Shown piece by piece: positions 8,800 to 17,142 of a DNA stretch of 56,100 nucleotides. The stretch spans positions 85,554-141,653 of the forward strand of contig JAPPCZ010000053.1 of NCBI GenBank assembly GCA_028824685.1, read 5' to 3'. Source of the DNA: Candidatus Poribacteria bacterium (GTDB taxonomy: Bacteria > Poribacteria > WGA-4E > WGA-3G). Position 1 is the stretch's first letter. The number at the start of each line of letters is the position of its first letter. Made by a program: the position numbers and the translations under genes. The notes beneath the pieces are model-generated. The model was given only the letters and a program-made list of their open reading frames with translations, had not been told where the DNA came from and ran no database searches.

Positions 8800-8880
8800 A
8801 AACCTATTGCGTATCTATTGGAAATATATTGTTCACAACCCCCAATTCCTTCCATATACCTGTCTCCCTTCAGATATACT
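8800..8880 (+). promoter_or_regulatory. Triple-CTATTG promoter module E2 (protease unit)
   Basis: Sites CTATTG (8804), CTATTG (8815) and ATATTG (8826) are 11 bp apart. TATACT lies at 8875-8880, 49 bp after the third site. It points rightward to the prohead protease gene 108 bp downstream; TCAGTTATCAG-type sequence fills the untranslated region. Confidence 0.7.
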
Positions 8881-8987
8881 ATTTTATAGTTGTTAGTTAT
8901 CAGTTATCAGTTGTCAGAAAGAGGACTCCTCTTAACTGAAAACCGACTACTGAAAACTGAAAACCAAAACAGAAGGAGGGTAACCTC

Positions 8988-10055
8988 GTGGAAAACAATG
9001 TACGCTATTTTCCTGCGACAATCTCAACCCGTGCAATGCACCAAGATATGCCGGAAAATAACGATGATAAATACTGGATACGGGTGACAGCGAGCAACGA
9101 TAAACCCGATCTCCACCACTCAATAATGGACCCAAAGACAACACTCCGCAACTTTGAAGCGGATGCGAAAACAACGCCCGGCGTAGCACTCAAAGACCAT
9201 CACGCCTACCGCTCTTTTGGATACGGACGTTCAAGTGATGCCGTGCTTACAGACAAGAACGAGCTGATGATTGACTTCTATATCCTGAAAAATATGGAAT
9301 ATGAGGGAGAGGGGCGTGAGTTCCGCACCAGCGAAAAACTAATCCGAGCGATTGAACACGGCTTGATAAATCAAGTCTCCGTGGGTTTCTATGGCGAGCG
9401 AGAAGTGTGTAATCTGTGTAATCGTGAGTTGCGCCGCTGGTATTGGTGGGATAACGCCGACAGCAACGAATACTGCACGCATAAACCCGGCAAAAAATAT
9501 GAACATAACGGCAGAATGGAGACAGCCACTTATACCGTTTTCGATGCCCATCTCAAGGAGGTGTCCCTCGTTGAGTTCGGGTCTAACCGCGACACCGCTA
9601 TCGAGCAAAAACGCGAGATGCGGAGTGTAATTGAGGAGATATTGATGACAGACCAAGAATGGATTGCGAAACTACGCGATACGCTTGACATTCCATCTAT
9701 TGGGGAAACTGATGACCCCGATGTGGTGGTGCGCAGCCTGCAAACTGAAGTGAAAAGTCTTCGCGAGAAAATTGAACAACTCACCGGTGATGCCGAAGCG
9801 GGCAAAACGTTCCGCGAGGCGCGTATTGAAGAAGCGATCAAACACGGTATCCGTGCGTACGGTGAGCATTTTGATGAAGAATATCATCGCGCATATTATG
9901 CCGAGCTGCCCATAGCGCAGCTGGAGAAGCATATTACGCATAATAAAAAGATGGGTGATGCGGTTTTACCTGCGGGGAGAGCCACATCCGATACGCATGA
10001 ACCGCCGCCAGAAGAATTGAAAGCACGATTGAAACGTCGTGCACGCAGACGGTAG
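8988..10055 (+). CDS. HK97-type prohead protease with scaffold-like tail and zinc-knuckle insert
   Basis: The 355-residue protein reads as a prohead maturation protease (S78-like family) that trims the capsid or scaffold during assembly. Candidate catalytic residues are His71/His72 in KDHHAYRSFGYG and Ser131 in QVSVGFYG, followed by the family-typical EVSLVEFGSN (191-200). An unusual insert between these carries CNLC (141-144) and CTH (163-165), a likely small zinc site. Residues 215-355 form a charged coiled coil (LQTEVKSLREKIEQL) and a basic tail, which could be a fused scaffold domain. GTG at 8988 is chosen because GGAGGG lies 7 bp upstream. It sits rightward while the capsid gene (17813) is leftward, an unusual separation. 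Confidence 0.75.
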   Translation: MENNVRYFPATISTRAMHQDMPENNDDKYWIRVTASNDKPDLHHSIMDPKTTLRNFEADAKTTPGVALKDHHAYRSFGYGRSSDAVLTDKNELMIDFYILKNMEYEGEGREFRTSEKLIRAIEHGLINQVSVGFYGEREVCNLCNRELRRWYWWDNADSNEYCTHKPGKKYEHNGRMETATYTVFDAHLKEVSLVEFGSNRDTAIEQKREMRSVIEEILMTDQEWIAKLRDTLDIPSIGETDDPDVVVRSLQTEVKSLREKIEQLTGDAEAGKTFREARIEEAIKHGIRAYGEHFDEEYHRAYYAELPIAQLEKHITHNKKMGDAVLPAGRATSDTHEPPPEELKARLKRRARRR

Positions 10056-10161
10056 TCCAATATATCTTGTTGTAGAAGGGTTTAAAACCTTGATACTTAG
10101 ATATGCATGGCGTGAAATAGAGTGGGACTGAACGGGACGACAACTATTCCAAATTTGTTGG

Positions 10162-10647
10162 CTACCGCAGGGTTTTAGTGTAGATAGATTTCAGGTGTTT
10201 TGTATATTGAACGGTTGCAAACATATTTCTGATACCGTGTGCATCACGCGTGATGTAGTATCCAAAAATAGCACGCTTACCGAGTTGAGAAAGGTCTTCT
10301 CTTTTTGAATTATCCGATAGAAAATCACGAAGTTGGATATAAAGCGTGTCAATCTCATCTTGAATTTCAAGATATTTCTTAAGTGTTTTGGCATCCATGC
10401 GGCGAATAATGGCATCAGCAAAATCTTCTAACTTGTTTATCGGAACATTGCAAAACATAAAAGCCTCTGCGGGATACGGTGAAGCATACGGGATAGGCAA
10501 CGCATGATGTTCGGGTCCGTTTCTTACTACTATTTTAGGTTCAGCATAGACGTTATATTTTTCTTTGAACGTGTCGGTCTGTTGGTAAATTGTGCAGCCA
10601 CAGAGAGCGACAGCAATAGCAGATAAAACGCACAAAGGTCTAAACAT
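10162..10647 (-). CDS. Small lipoprotein, first copy
   Basis: The 161-residue protein has a lipoprotein signal (LSAIAVALCGC, lipidated Cys at about 18). The rest is helical with no membrane segment. A conserved central stretch, DAIIRRMDAKTLKKYLEIQDEID, is shared with the paralogue at 47771-48232 (DAIVRRMDAKNLVQYHAIQNEVD). AAAGGAGG lies before the ATG. It is divergent from the deacetylase gene, with only 43 bp between start codons, and the same pair recurs at 47.8-49.0 kb. In a phage setting an outer-membrane spanin-like role is possible, but no spanin signature is visible. Function unknown. Confidence 0.6.
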   Translation of the reverse strand: MFRPLCVLSAIAVALCGCTIYQQTDTFKEKYNVYAEPKIVVRNGPEHHALPIPYASPYPAEAFMFCNVPINKLEDFADAIIRRMDAKTLKKYLEIQDEIDTLYIQLRDFLSDNSKREDLSQLGKRAIFGYYITRDAHGIRNMFATVQYTKHLKSIYTKTLR

Positions 10648-10690
10648 TTAAATCCCTCCTTTGAGGATAGTATAACAGGAGTTTTTTAAA

Positions 10691-11437
10691 ATGGCAAATG
10701 TAGAAGTCATTTTGACTTTTGATGATGGGCCCGACACGCGGGCAGGTTCGGCTAACGGTACGCAACGCGTTTTGAGCGCACTGGAAAGTAATTCAACAGG
10801 ACACGCAATCAACGCAGTCTTTTTCATTCAGACGCATGCTAAAAACGACCAAGATAATTATTTTCGCGGTATGCATTCGCGCGGCAAGCAAATTGTTGGA
10901 CAAATGGACGATGCCGACCATATTATTGGCGTACATACAGGCATGGACGGGCAGCGCGCGCACGGAGAGGAAAACGACCACCCGGCACGCTATACCGCAG
11001 GAGAACTTGCGAACGACCTCACGCGAGCGAAAGACTTTATTAGCCGGTATGGACGACAAACTACAAGATATGTACGTCCACCGTTTGGCAACCATAACGC
11101 AGATGTACAACGTAAGTATAATGAAGCTGCTTTATACCGCATTATGTGGGATATTGAATCCGGTGACGCACTGCCCGGTAGTAACAAGACAAAGGTCAAA
11201 AACACACTTAAACGGGAAGTTAAAAGATTAGTCAAGCGAGGAGACCGGAAGTTGGTAATTCTGTTTCATGATACCGATCCAGATACGAATACCGCCGGAA
11301 ACCTTGACGAGTATATCCAGACAATCACTACCGCTGTCACGGACGAAGGACATACACCCGTTTGGAATTTGACAGCAGAGCGTATCCGTCAGATTTTAGA
11401 TGAATACGGAAAAAGAGCAAAGCAACAATACGAGTAG
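10691..11437 (+). CDS. Polysaccharide deacetylase (NodB-like), first copy
   Basis: This 248-residue enzyme of carbohydrate esterase family 4 removes acetyl groups from amino-sugar polymers such as peptidoglycan or chitin-like chains. Visible motifs: TFDDGPD with Asp11/Asp12 (base and metal ligand), His82 in GVHTGMD, RPPFGN at 129-134, Trp153 in MWDIESGD, and the C-terminal LFHDT with His193. The second metal His of the usual HxxxH motif is not obvious, though His91 follows. There is no signal peptide, so it would act in the cytoplasm, leave the cell through a holin, or be a virion part. CAGGAG precedes the start. A paralogue lies at 48281. A strong terminator follows at 11530. Confidence 0.85.
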   Translation: MANVEVILTFDDGPDTRAGSANGTQRVLSALESNSTGHAINAVFFIQTHAKNDQDNYFRGMHSRGKQIVGQMDDADHIIGVHTGMDGQRAHGEENDHPARYTAGELANDLTRAKDFISRYGRQTTRYVRPPFGNHNADVQRKYNEAALYRIMWDIESGDALPGSNKTKVKNTLKREVKRLVKRGDRKLVILFHDTDPDTNTAGNLDEYIQTITTAVTDEGHTPVWNLTAERIRQILDEYGKRAKQQYE

Positions 11438-11529
11438 CCTCTTCTAACTGCACCGGTGTCCCCACCCGTTACTGGGAAGAGACACCGGGCATAACCCAAA
11501 AATTGGTTAGACTGTATATCTACACAACC

Positions 11530-11561
11530 GGGCTTGGCATATATTCGCCGAGCCCTTTTTG
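11530..11561 (+). terminator. Rho-independent terminator after deacetylase
   Basis: GGGCTTGGC pairs with GCCGAGCCC across an 8-nt loop and is followed by TTTTT. A second hairpin, CCGGTGTC/GACACCGG, lies just upstream (about 11450-11487). Confidence 0.85.
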
Positions 11562-11589
11562 TTTCTATTAGCCAACGGCCACTTTTCTG

Positions 11590-11668
11590 CAACCTATTGT
11601 GTATCTATTGGAAATCTATTGTTCCTAACACCGAATTAGTTTCAGATACTGGTGCATTTAGATATACT
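11590..11668 (+). promoter_or_regulatory. Triple-CTATTG promoter module E3
   Basis: Three perfect CTATTG sites lie at 11594, 11605 and 11616. TATACT is at 11663-11668, 47 bp after the third site. It points at the gene starting at 11711. Confidence 0.7.
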
Positions 11669-11710
11669 ATTAATTATATTAATTTTCTGTAGTGCGATAG
11701 GAAAAACGAA

Positions 11711-12004
11711 ATGTCCAACAATGGTGAAATCTCTGTCCAAGGTTTAGAACGTTGGATGCGTGAACTCAACACGAAATTTGAAAAATTGTTTGAGTCCGTG
11801 ACACGTATGGAAGAACATAATAAACAACATGCTGAAAAAAAAGGTGAGTTGCAAAAACGTGTGGAAGTCCTTGAAAAAGAAAATCAAGCTTTTCGAGAGG
11901 AACACCAATTTTTAAAAGGGCAAATCCGCATGGTAACAATCATTGGAGGTGCTGTTGTCGGCATCTCTATTATAGCAGAAGTTGTTATTTTAATAATGAA
12001 ATGA
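11711..12004 (+). CDS. Coiled-coil membrane protein, holin/XhlA-like
   Basis: The 97-residue protein is a long coiled coil (about 15-75) with one C-terminal membrane helix (about 76-95, MVTIIGGAVVGISIIAEVVILI). The layout (coiled coil, then a single terminal helix) is that of XhlA-type phage lysis accessory proteins and of many small phage membrane proteins. AGGA lies before the ATG. It has its own CTATTG-type promoter 43 bp upstream, which places it in the virion regulon. A related small protein lies at 30006-30188. A lysis role is inferred from architecture only. Confidence 0.5.
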   Translation: MSNNGEISVQGLERWMRELNTKFEKLFESVTRMEEHNKQHAEKKGELQKRVEVLEKENQAFREEHQFLKGQIRMVTIIGGAVVGISIIAEVVILIMK

Positions 12005-12300
12005 AAAGTTTATGAACGCCTCCTACAAGAGAAGAGGCGCGTTTACAAAACGCGCCTCTTCTCTTGTAGGAGGGCTTTGCAAGCCCGATTTTATCAACAA
12101 AGTGTATACATGTATGCAAGTATACATGTATACACTTTGTTGCCGATAGATTTCTTGGCTGCGTGTATAGACAGATGGTAGGAATAATCAGCGTAATCCG
12201 ATAAATTCGAGATTCAGACGGAAAATGGCGCGTTTTGTAAACGCGCCTACCCGGGGGCGAACCGCTAAATTGACAGTCATTCCCGCCTATATTCATGTTA
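12005..12300. repeat. Intergenic palindromes, including a perfect 21-bp inverted repeat
   Basis: No gene is supported. The arms 12095-12115 and 12122-12142 are perfectly complementary over 21 bp, with a 6-nt loop and core TGTATACATGTAT. GGCGCGTTTnnAAACGCGCC palindromes lie at about 12034-12057 and 12225-12251. Confidence 0.75.
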
Positions 12301-12328
12301 TAATTAAGCATAACAAGGAGGTCCGAAC

Positions 12329-12916
12329 ATGTTCAAACATTTTGCGATACTTTTCTCGGTATGCTTATTAGCGGTTGGGGGGTTGACTGGTTGCGCCAAA
12401 CCCTCTCTACCTGAAATTGGGGCAATCATTGAAGTTCATGGCACACCACACATTGTGCAGGATAATGTTTGCTATTATTTGGGACCTTGGGGACCTGGTG
12501 CAACAGTCCTCAAGATTCACTACGAGGAAACGGCTAAACCACTTAAGTCGGATCTTCCAGGGTTCAGATATATAGAAGGAGGTGATCCTTACTTTCAACG
12601 GATTACATCAATTGAGTCCGAATATATAGAAGATAGACTTCACTTTTATATCCCTCTTTTGATCGAAAGTCTGAAGGATACAACACAGGGCGGTAAAGGT
12701 ATGCGTGCCTTGTCCAGACTTTATGGCATAATAAGTATAGAGTTTCCGAATGGTTATGGCGACTATTATATGCATCCTACAAAAGATAAATATACGGGAA
12801 CACCTTTTGAACGTGACAGCAAAAATCGTTATCCTGAATTAGACAAAACAACCTATAACAAATGGAAAGAGTGGTGGGAAACTGAAGGTCGCACTTGGTA
12901 TCCTAAAAAGGATTAA
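12329..12916 (+). CDS. Putative lipoprotein of unknown function
   Basis: The 195-residue protein has a lipoprotein signal with Cys at about 22 (LLAVGGLTGC). The mature part is soluble and mixed alpha/beta, ending in a Trp-rich segment (NKWKEWWETEGRTWYPKKD). No catalytic motif is recognised. AAGGAGG lies 8 bp before the ATG. It stands alone between palindromic repeats, and TATAAT at about 12298 could serve as a -10 box. It might be another moron, but it has neither the shared leader nor the shared terminator. Confidence 0.5.
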   Translation: MFKHFAILFSVCLLAVGGLTGCAKPSLPEIGAIIEVHGTPHIVQDNVCYYLGPWGPGATVLKIHYEETAKPLKSDLPGFRYIEGGDPYFQRITSIESEYIEDRLHFYIPLLIESLKDTTQGGKGMRALSRLYGIISIEFPNGYGDYYMHPTKDKYTGTPFERDSKNRYPELDKTTYNKWKEWWETEGRTWYPKKD

Positions 12917-13086
12917 AAACTATAAATGGTTCAGACAGTAAAAAGCACGCTTAGGAAAGCACGCCTACAGGTGTATACATGTATACGCGTATACATGTCC
13001 AAATCAACGCTGAATACGCCTATGGTATTCAGCGGGTTTCGCAAACTCTACCCGACCTACGAAGAAAGCTGACAACTGACGACTAT
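12917..13086. repeat. Intergenic REP fragments
   Basis: This holds a GTATACATGTATAC palindrome (about 12971-12997), a 35-nt-type insert fragment (CCAAATCAACGC...GGTATTCAGCGGG) and a CTACCCGACCTAC REP half ending at about 13061. There is no gene. Confidence 0.6.
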
Positions 13087-13404
13087 TCAAACAACAATAT
13101 CGTCTTGCTTGAGTTCCAACTGCAGCACAGAGCCAAGCGCACGGATGCGGCGGATCTGCAGTTCTGTCCCATCTGCACGGCGAATAATATCGCCTTCCGA
13201 TATATCAGCGTTTGGCACTTCCAACAACGCTGCCCATTCCATATCTGAAATCCCAACACCGTCAACAATCTCCACGATGTCCGTCTGCGGAACAACCATA
13301 CAGACAACATCGGCAGCAATAATCGTCTCGGTGCCGTGTTCAAAAGCGGATTTGCGGACGATGGTGACCGTCTCTTTGAGTTGTGGTGGTATTCTAAATT
13401 GCAT
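13087..13404 (-). CDS. Putative head-tail joining (head closure) protein
   Basis: The 105-residue protein is rich in beta strand, with no signal peptide or membrane segment. Size, composition and the phrases MQFRIPPQLKETVTIVRK and ISEGDIIRRADGTELQIRRI fit the small barrel proteins (stopper/adaptor) that close the capsid connector. Such proteins typically describe a 'property required, then threshold' beta-barrel with a loop such as DGTELQIRRI. It follows the connector gene (13478-14008) in the same direction with a 73-bp gap that contains a REP, so the two should be co-transcribed from module E4. The call depends mainly on this neighbourhood. Confidence 0.5.
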   Translation of the reverse strand: MQFRIPPQLKETVTIVRKSAFEHGTETIIAADVVCMVVPQTDIVEIVDGVGISDMEWAALLEVPNADISEGDIIRRADGTELQIRRIRALGSVLQLELKQDDIVV

Positions 13405-13477
13405 AGTATTAGTTGTCAGTTGTCAGCTGTTCATGTCGGGTTTCGCTTCGCTCTACCCGACCTACAAGAACTGAAAA

Positions 13478-14008
13478 CTACCCCCTCCGAGAAATGGGAC
13501 ATACTGCCGAGTCATCACGCCGTTTCGTCCCGACTGCACCGAACGGGTTTAGCCGCGTTCTACCCGTTTCAGTAGGTCTTCCCCTCGGTTGTCCTGGCGT
13601 AGCGGTTGTCCCATCCGAATCAGCGTTTGTCTTGACATCGTTGATTTTGCTGTCTACTTGAGACAGGTGAAACTCTCGTTTTTCTTTCCAGTCAATCCGT
13701 TGCACTTCGGTAGAGACCTGTAGTCCCATCTGCCGTAGCAGTTGTGGTGCGGTGAGGCACAACACCGCGGCGCATTCGTGCATCATCGCTAAAATTGCAT
13801 CTTCGCGTGCTTCACCCGTGAGCGCGTCAACGTCGATGCCATCTGCAGTGAGCCGCCGCCGCACCTCTCTCTCTGCCGCCGGCACAAACGGCAATTGTGA
13901 TAGATACTGATTTGAAATGTGCACATTCGTAATATCCGGCGCAATTAACCCTCGAATCCCATCATAGTAGTCGTTTATTAACACCTTTATTGACACCTTT
14001 TTTGCCAT
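13478..14008 (-). CDS. Putative head-tail connector protein
   Basis: The 176-residue protein is helical in its first 110 residues (NDYYDGIRGLIAPDITNVHI, PAAEREVRRRLT, DAILAMMHECAAVLC) and hydrophilic and probably disordered after that (DSDGTTATPGQPRGRPTETG). The helical part resembles gp6-type connector proteins that bind below the portal. The disordered tail may be repeat-derived. AAGGAGAG lies before the ATG. Its promoter is module E4, about 120 bp upstream. Together with the next gene it forms a two-gene head-completion unit. An alternative is another small structural protein. Confidence 0.5.
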   Translation of the reverse strand: MAKKVSIKVLINDYYDGIRGLIAPDITNVHISNQYLSQLPFVPAAEREVRRRLTADGIDVDALTGEAREDAILAMMHECAAVLCLTAPQLLRQMGLQVSTEVQRIDWKEKREFHLSQVDSKINDVKTNADSDGTTATPGQPRGRPTETGRTRLNPFGAVGTKRRDDSAVCPISRRG

Positions 14009-14123
14009 CTATCTCTCCTTTTTTGGATTTCGGCTATCAGTTTTCTCTCTTCTTGTAGGAGCGATCTCCGAATCGCGACGGCAATCGGGAATCGGAGTGC
14101 CCTCCTACACGGACGGCTATAAT

Positions 14124-14205
14124 AGTATATCTGAAGAGGGCAGGTATCTGAAACGAAACAGGCGGTATGAACAATATATTTCCAATAAATACGCAATAGG
14201 TTTGC
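14124..14205 (-). promoter_or_regulatory. Triple-CTATTG promoter module E4 (connector unit)
   Basis: Read leftward, the sites start at 14199 (CTATTG), 14188 (TTATTG) and 14177 (ATATTG), 11 bp apart. TATACT starts at 14129, 48 bp on. It is divergent from leader B copy 1. Confidence 0.65.
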
Positions 14206-14224
14206 AGAAAACAAAGGGACACGC

Positions 14225-14340
14225 GTTAGAATCTGTTTATTCGCCAAAAATTGCCTCAATTTTATTAAAATCCTACAAATTTTGCTAAAATTACCTTAAA
14301 ATTTACTTTTTTTGCTTGCTTTTTTTTAACATGATATACT
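14225..14340 (+). promoter_or_regulatory. AT-rich promoter region B, copy 1
   Basis: A run of AAAATT/AATTTT tracts spaced about 10-12 bp lies upstream of a candidate promoter, TTGCTT (14312-14317), 17-bp spacer, TATACT (14335-14340). The tracts look like UP elements or a binding array. The whole region recurs at 19465-19590. Confidence 0.55.
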
Positions 14341-14346
14341 ATTACT

Positions 14347-14475
14347 ATATATTCAATAACATAATATATTTATATAATATATATTATGTTATGACTTAAA
14401 ATTGATTATTTTGTAAGACAATGTGATAATACTTGGTTTAAATGAGCAAAGGTGTGACATCACAAAAGGAGGTTT
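14347..14475 (+). ncRNA. Leader B copy 1 with long AT hairpin
   Basis: This conserved 5' untranslated region opens with an AACATAATATAT / ATATATTATGTT hairpin (14358-14369 with 14379-14390), followed by a stretch conserved almost base for base with 19642-19727. It ends in the ribosome binding site AAAGGAGG. In copy 2 the hairpin stem is 14 bp with a different loop. A regulatory role is inferred from conservation. Confidence 0.5.
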
Positions 14476-14478
14476 CCG

Positions 14479-15183
14479 ATGTCCCGTGATATTCTTACCA
14501 ATAAATGGGTTCTCGGTGGCGTTGGCTTCCTGATACTGCTATCTGTTGCGTGTGTGTGGTGGTATCAGCACGATATAGCAGATGAGAAAAAAGCAGCTGC
14601 CGAAACTTCCGAATTCGCGCGCCAATGGGAGAAAGAACGGAAGGCAGCCCCAAAACCCGTGACCAAAGATGAAACCAAAGCCCCTGCGGAAAACAGTGAT
14701 ACAACCGCAGAGAAACCCGTCAACAAAGTAACCACTAAAGTGGACAATGACACCGAAAGCGGAGGCACAACCGAAGCACTTGATCCTTCAAAGATGTCAC
14801 GCTTCGGACTCGGTCCGTACCCAGAAATACCCAAAGAATGGAACGTTGTATCCAATTATTGGGAATTAGCGGCCGATAGCATAGAAGGTGAATTGCTCAG
14901 CCGTGTAACCATCAAGATGCATAACGAAGGCACACGTTCAAAATACGGTAGTGTTGGTGTTACTCCTACTGGACAGGTTATAGCTATTGAAAGAGGCAGT
15001 GTCCTTGTTGAATACGAGATTGATAAGAATGGCGAGAAACGTATATGGCGCACAATTGCACATCCCGATGATCTATCGCCAGGGATGTACACGCGCGAGA
15101 GCCAGATTTCTTCAGCCTTGAAAATTGTGACAGCTGAAGAGATAGCGTTTGATGCCTACGAATACTTAGGGTTTTCTAAGTAA
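14479..15183 (+). CDS. Membrane-anchored moron protein, NKWVLGGVGF family
   Basis: The 234-residue protein begins MSRDILTNKWVLGGVGFLIL with one membrane helix (about 10-29), then WYQHDIADEKKAAAE. This N-terminus is nearly identical to those at 15841 and 19731, while the rest differs. A Lys/Glu/Thr-rich stalk (about 35-105) leads to a globular domain (about 110-234) that starts with FGLGPYPEIPKEW and shares GPYP, WELAADSIEGELLSRV and EYLGFSK-like phrases with the protein at 15841. It is expected to face the periplasm. It is the first gene of a four-gene operon (anchor, secreted, anchor, secreted) behind leader B. AAAGGAGG precedes the ATG. Function unknown. Confidence 0.65.
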   Translation: MSRDILTNKWVLGGVGFLILLSVACVWWYQHDIADEKKAAAETSEFARQWEKERKAAPKPVTKDETKAPAENSDTTAEKPVNKVTTKVDNDTESGGTTEALDPSKMSRFGLGPYPEIPKEWNVVSNYWELAADSIEGELLSRVTIKMHNEGTRSKYGSVGVTPTGQVIAIERGSVLVEYEIDKNGEKRIWRTIAHPDDLSPGMYTRESQISSALKIVTAEEIAFDAYEYLGFSK

Positions 15184-15196
15184 AGGAGTTTTATTC

Positions 15197-15769
15197 ATGA
15201 AAAGATTGACAGCGTTCTTCACCATTGCGATACTCGTTTGTATCGCAACTTTTGTCGCCTTTGCGTCGAACCAAAACCGCGATAAGTCCAAATCGATTTT
15301 AGTCAGGGAGGGGCCTGATGATGATTTCCCCGGTCAGTATTCATATCAAAGCAATTCAGGTGTTGATAGTCAGGGGCCTCTCTATAGCGCAGGGTATTCC
15401 AATTTTAGTTATTTTCGTAACGATGACGGAGACTTAAGGTGTAGTGCCGGAGCGGTGGCGTATGTTTCTTGCTCTTCATCTAACGCGAACTACCGAACAA
15501 CGTATACGCTGTATGCGAAAGTGCCAGAGCTTTGCCAAAACCCGAATGTCAGAAACCCACAGACACTACCAAGGGATGGTAGTTTCTCTCATGGTGTATA
15601 CCGATATGGTCAGACAAATGGCAATTGGTTGGCCATGGGCGGCTCAAGCGGGAGTGCGTCAGCATCAGGAAAAAATTTGTCAAATAATGACCAACACGTC
15701 ACATCCGCTGCGTCACCAACACCGGAAACCGCCCGCGATTTAGAGATCAGAGATTACCCCGTGTTTTAG
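15197..15769 (+). CDS. Secreted Cys-containing protein
   Basis: The 190-residue protein has a signal peptide (FFTIAILVCIATFVAFA, cleavage near residue 23). The mature part is Ser/Gly/Tyr/Asn-rich with three cysteines (LRCSAG, VSCSSS, ELCQNP) and has the look of a small beta protein. The last 40 residues are low complexity and probably flexible. The start lies 13 bp after the anchored protein's stop with AAAGGAG upstream, so the two are co-translated. The pairing of an anchored protein with a small secreted one recurs at 15841/16581 and 28396/27971, which suggests partners, but no interaction motif is visible. Confidence 0.6.
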   Translation: MKRLTAFFTIAILVCIATFVAFASNQNRDKSKSILVREGPDDDFPGQYSYQSNSGVDSQGPLYSAGYSNFSYFRNDDGDLRCSAGAVAYVSCSSSNANYRTTYTLYAKVPELCQNPNVRNPQTLPRDGSFSHGVYRYGQTNGNWLAMGGSSGSASASGKNLSNNDQHVTSAASPTPETARDLEIRDYPVF

Positions 15770-15840
15770 AGATCACCAATGATTAATGGGTACAATAGCG
15801 TAGGATATTCCGCTTGTGAATAAATAAAAGGAGGTTTCCG

Positions 15841-16575
15841 ATGTATCGCCATATTTTTATGAACAAATGGGTTCTCGGTGGTATTGGCTTTCTGATACTG
15901 CTATCTATTGCATGTGTAGTATGGTATCAGCACGATATCGCAGATGAGAAAAAAGCAGCGGCTGAAGCAGAAGAACTGCTACGCCAGTCGGAGATAGCGA
16001 AAAAGGTCTCCAATGCAGATAGCAGGGCAGAGCAGGCAGCGGATGAAACCACTGCGGAGAGCACTACGCCAACCGCAGAGAAACAAAAATTTGATACAAC
16101 TGCTGAAGTGGAAAAAGACGGAATCCTCAACGAAACCGATGCGATCCTGACACAACAAACGCAGGAAGCTGATAAAGAGGTGCGTGTTTCCCCTTATGGC
16201 TTTGGTCCGTATCCAAAGCTCCCTCCAGGTTTCCCTGAAAACTATTGGGACACGAGAAGCAAAAACAAAGAAGCTGAATTGCTTGGTCGTGTTCAAATAA
16301 AGCTTATAGAACAAGGCAAAAATGTATTAGGTGCAAGTATGCAAAATGGATTAGTCTACCCGAGCATTCCCGGTACAATCTATGTAGAATGGGATGGGGT
16401 GGGAACAGAAAGATATGTTGCTGGTATCCTGGGCGATCCCTTTACAATATATAGTATTCCGGGGTACTCGCCAGGACTGAAACTCACAGAGAAAGATATA
16501 CCAGCAGGTATTGAAGTTATTAATTATCCCAACGGAGGAATTGATCCTTATCAATTCCTCGGTCTAAAGGAGTAA
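15841..16575 (+). CDS. Membrane-anchored moron protein, NKWVLGGVGF family
   Basis: The 244-residue protein shares its first 40 residues (NKWVLGGIGFLILLSIACV, QHDIADEKKAAAEAEELLRQ) with the protein at 14479 and the one at 19731. After an acidic, Thr/Glu-rich stalk (about 45-110), a folded domain begins with YGFGPYPKLPPGFPENYW and contains NKEAELLGRVQIKL and ends DPYQFLGLKE. It aligns along its length with the 14479 product, so the two genes are tandem duplicates that have diverged. Its ribosome binding site (AAAGGAGGTTTCCG) is identical to the one before 14479. It is inferred to be anchored in the inner membrane with the domain outside. Confidence 0.65.
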   Translation: MYRHIFMNKWVLGGIGFLILLSIACVVWYQHDIADEKKAAAEAEELLRQSEIAKKVSNADSRAEQAADETTAESTTPTAEKQKFDTTAEVEKDGILNETDAILTQQTQEADKEVRVSPYGFGPYPKLPPGFPENYWDTRSKNKEAELLGRVQIKLIEQGKNVLGASMQNGLVYPSIPGTIYVEWDGVGTERYVAGILGDPFTIYSIPGYSPGLKLTEKDIPAGIEVINYPNGGIDPYQFLGLKE

Positions 16576-16580
16576 AAGTT

Positions 16581-17072
16581 ATGAAAGGTTTGATGTTTTT
16601 TCTAATTTTCCCGATGTTAGTAATATTCTCAATCGGTGTTTTCGCTATTAATGGCATTATAGAAAAAGAAGCACACTTTGATCCAGAGCGGCCTTGGGCA
16701 GGCACATACCGAGTCGCCTTAGAAGCTGCCCCTGCGGATAACGCAGCAATACACACAACTTCTTATACGCATTCTAAACCTGTCCGCACAGATGAGGTTG
16801 AGTATCCGTTTGTTAGAATTGAGTATTACGCGTCTGCAAATATAGGGTCTTTAAACGAGTCCAACGGCGGAACATACTATATAGATGTTGAGGTTCCGCG
16901 TAAAGCAGTGACATCATACAATCCGAGGTACGATAGGGTATTCTTTGATGGTAGAACGCGTCAGTCAACATTAGATATACGGATGGGTAGCCCCGACATA
17001 GAGATGTGTAAGGCAAACTCCAGAATGAATGATGATAATGGTTTCTCGTGTGAAGCCAAGATACCATGGTAA
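16581..17072 (+). CDS. Secreted protein of unknown function
   Basis: The 163-residue protein has an N-terminal hydrophobic segment (LMFFLIFPMLVIFSIGVFAI, about 4-23), probably a signal peptide. The mature region is beta-rich (VRIEYYASANIGS, GGTYYIDVEVPRKAV) and ends with two cysteines (EMCKAN, FSCEAKIPW). It starts 5 bp after the upstream anchor gene, so it is tightly coupled. It is the last gene of the operon, with a terminator at 17109. It has no clear sequence similarity to the secreted protein at 15197 apart from size and position. Confidence 0.6.
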   Translation: MKGLMFFLIFPMLVIFSIGVFAINGIIEKEAHFDPERPWAGTYRVALEAAPADNAAIHTTSYTHSKPVRTDEVEYPFVRIEYYASANIGSLNESNGGTYYIDVEVPRKAVTSYNPRYDRVFFDGRTRQSTLDIRMGSPDIEMCKANSRMNDDNGFSCEAKIPW

Positions 17073-17108
17073 CACGGATAAGTGTACCAAGAAGAATCCG
17101 ATTACATT

Positions 17109-17142
17109 AGGCAGGTATCCTTTTGGTTACCTGCCTATTTTT
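17109..17142 (+). terminator. Rho-independent terminator, GGCAGGTATCC family
   Basis: AGGCAGGTATCC pairs with GGTTACCTGCCT across TTTT, followed by ATTTTTG. It closes the 14479-17072 operon. Confidence 0.8.
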
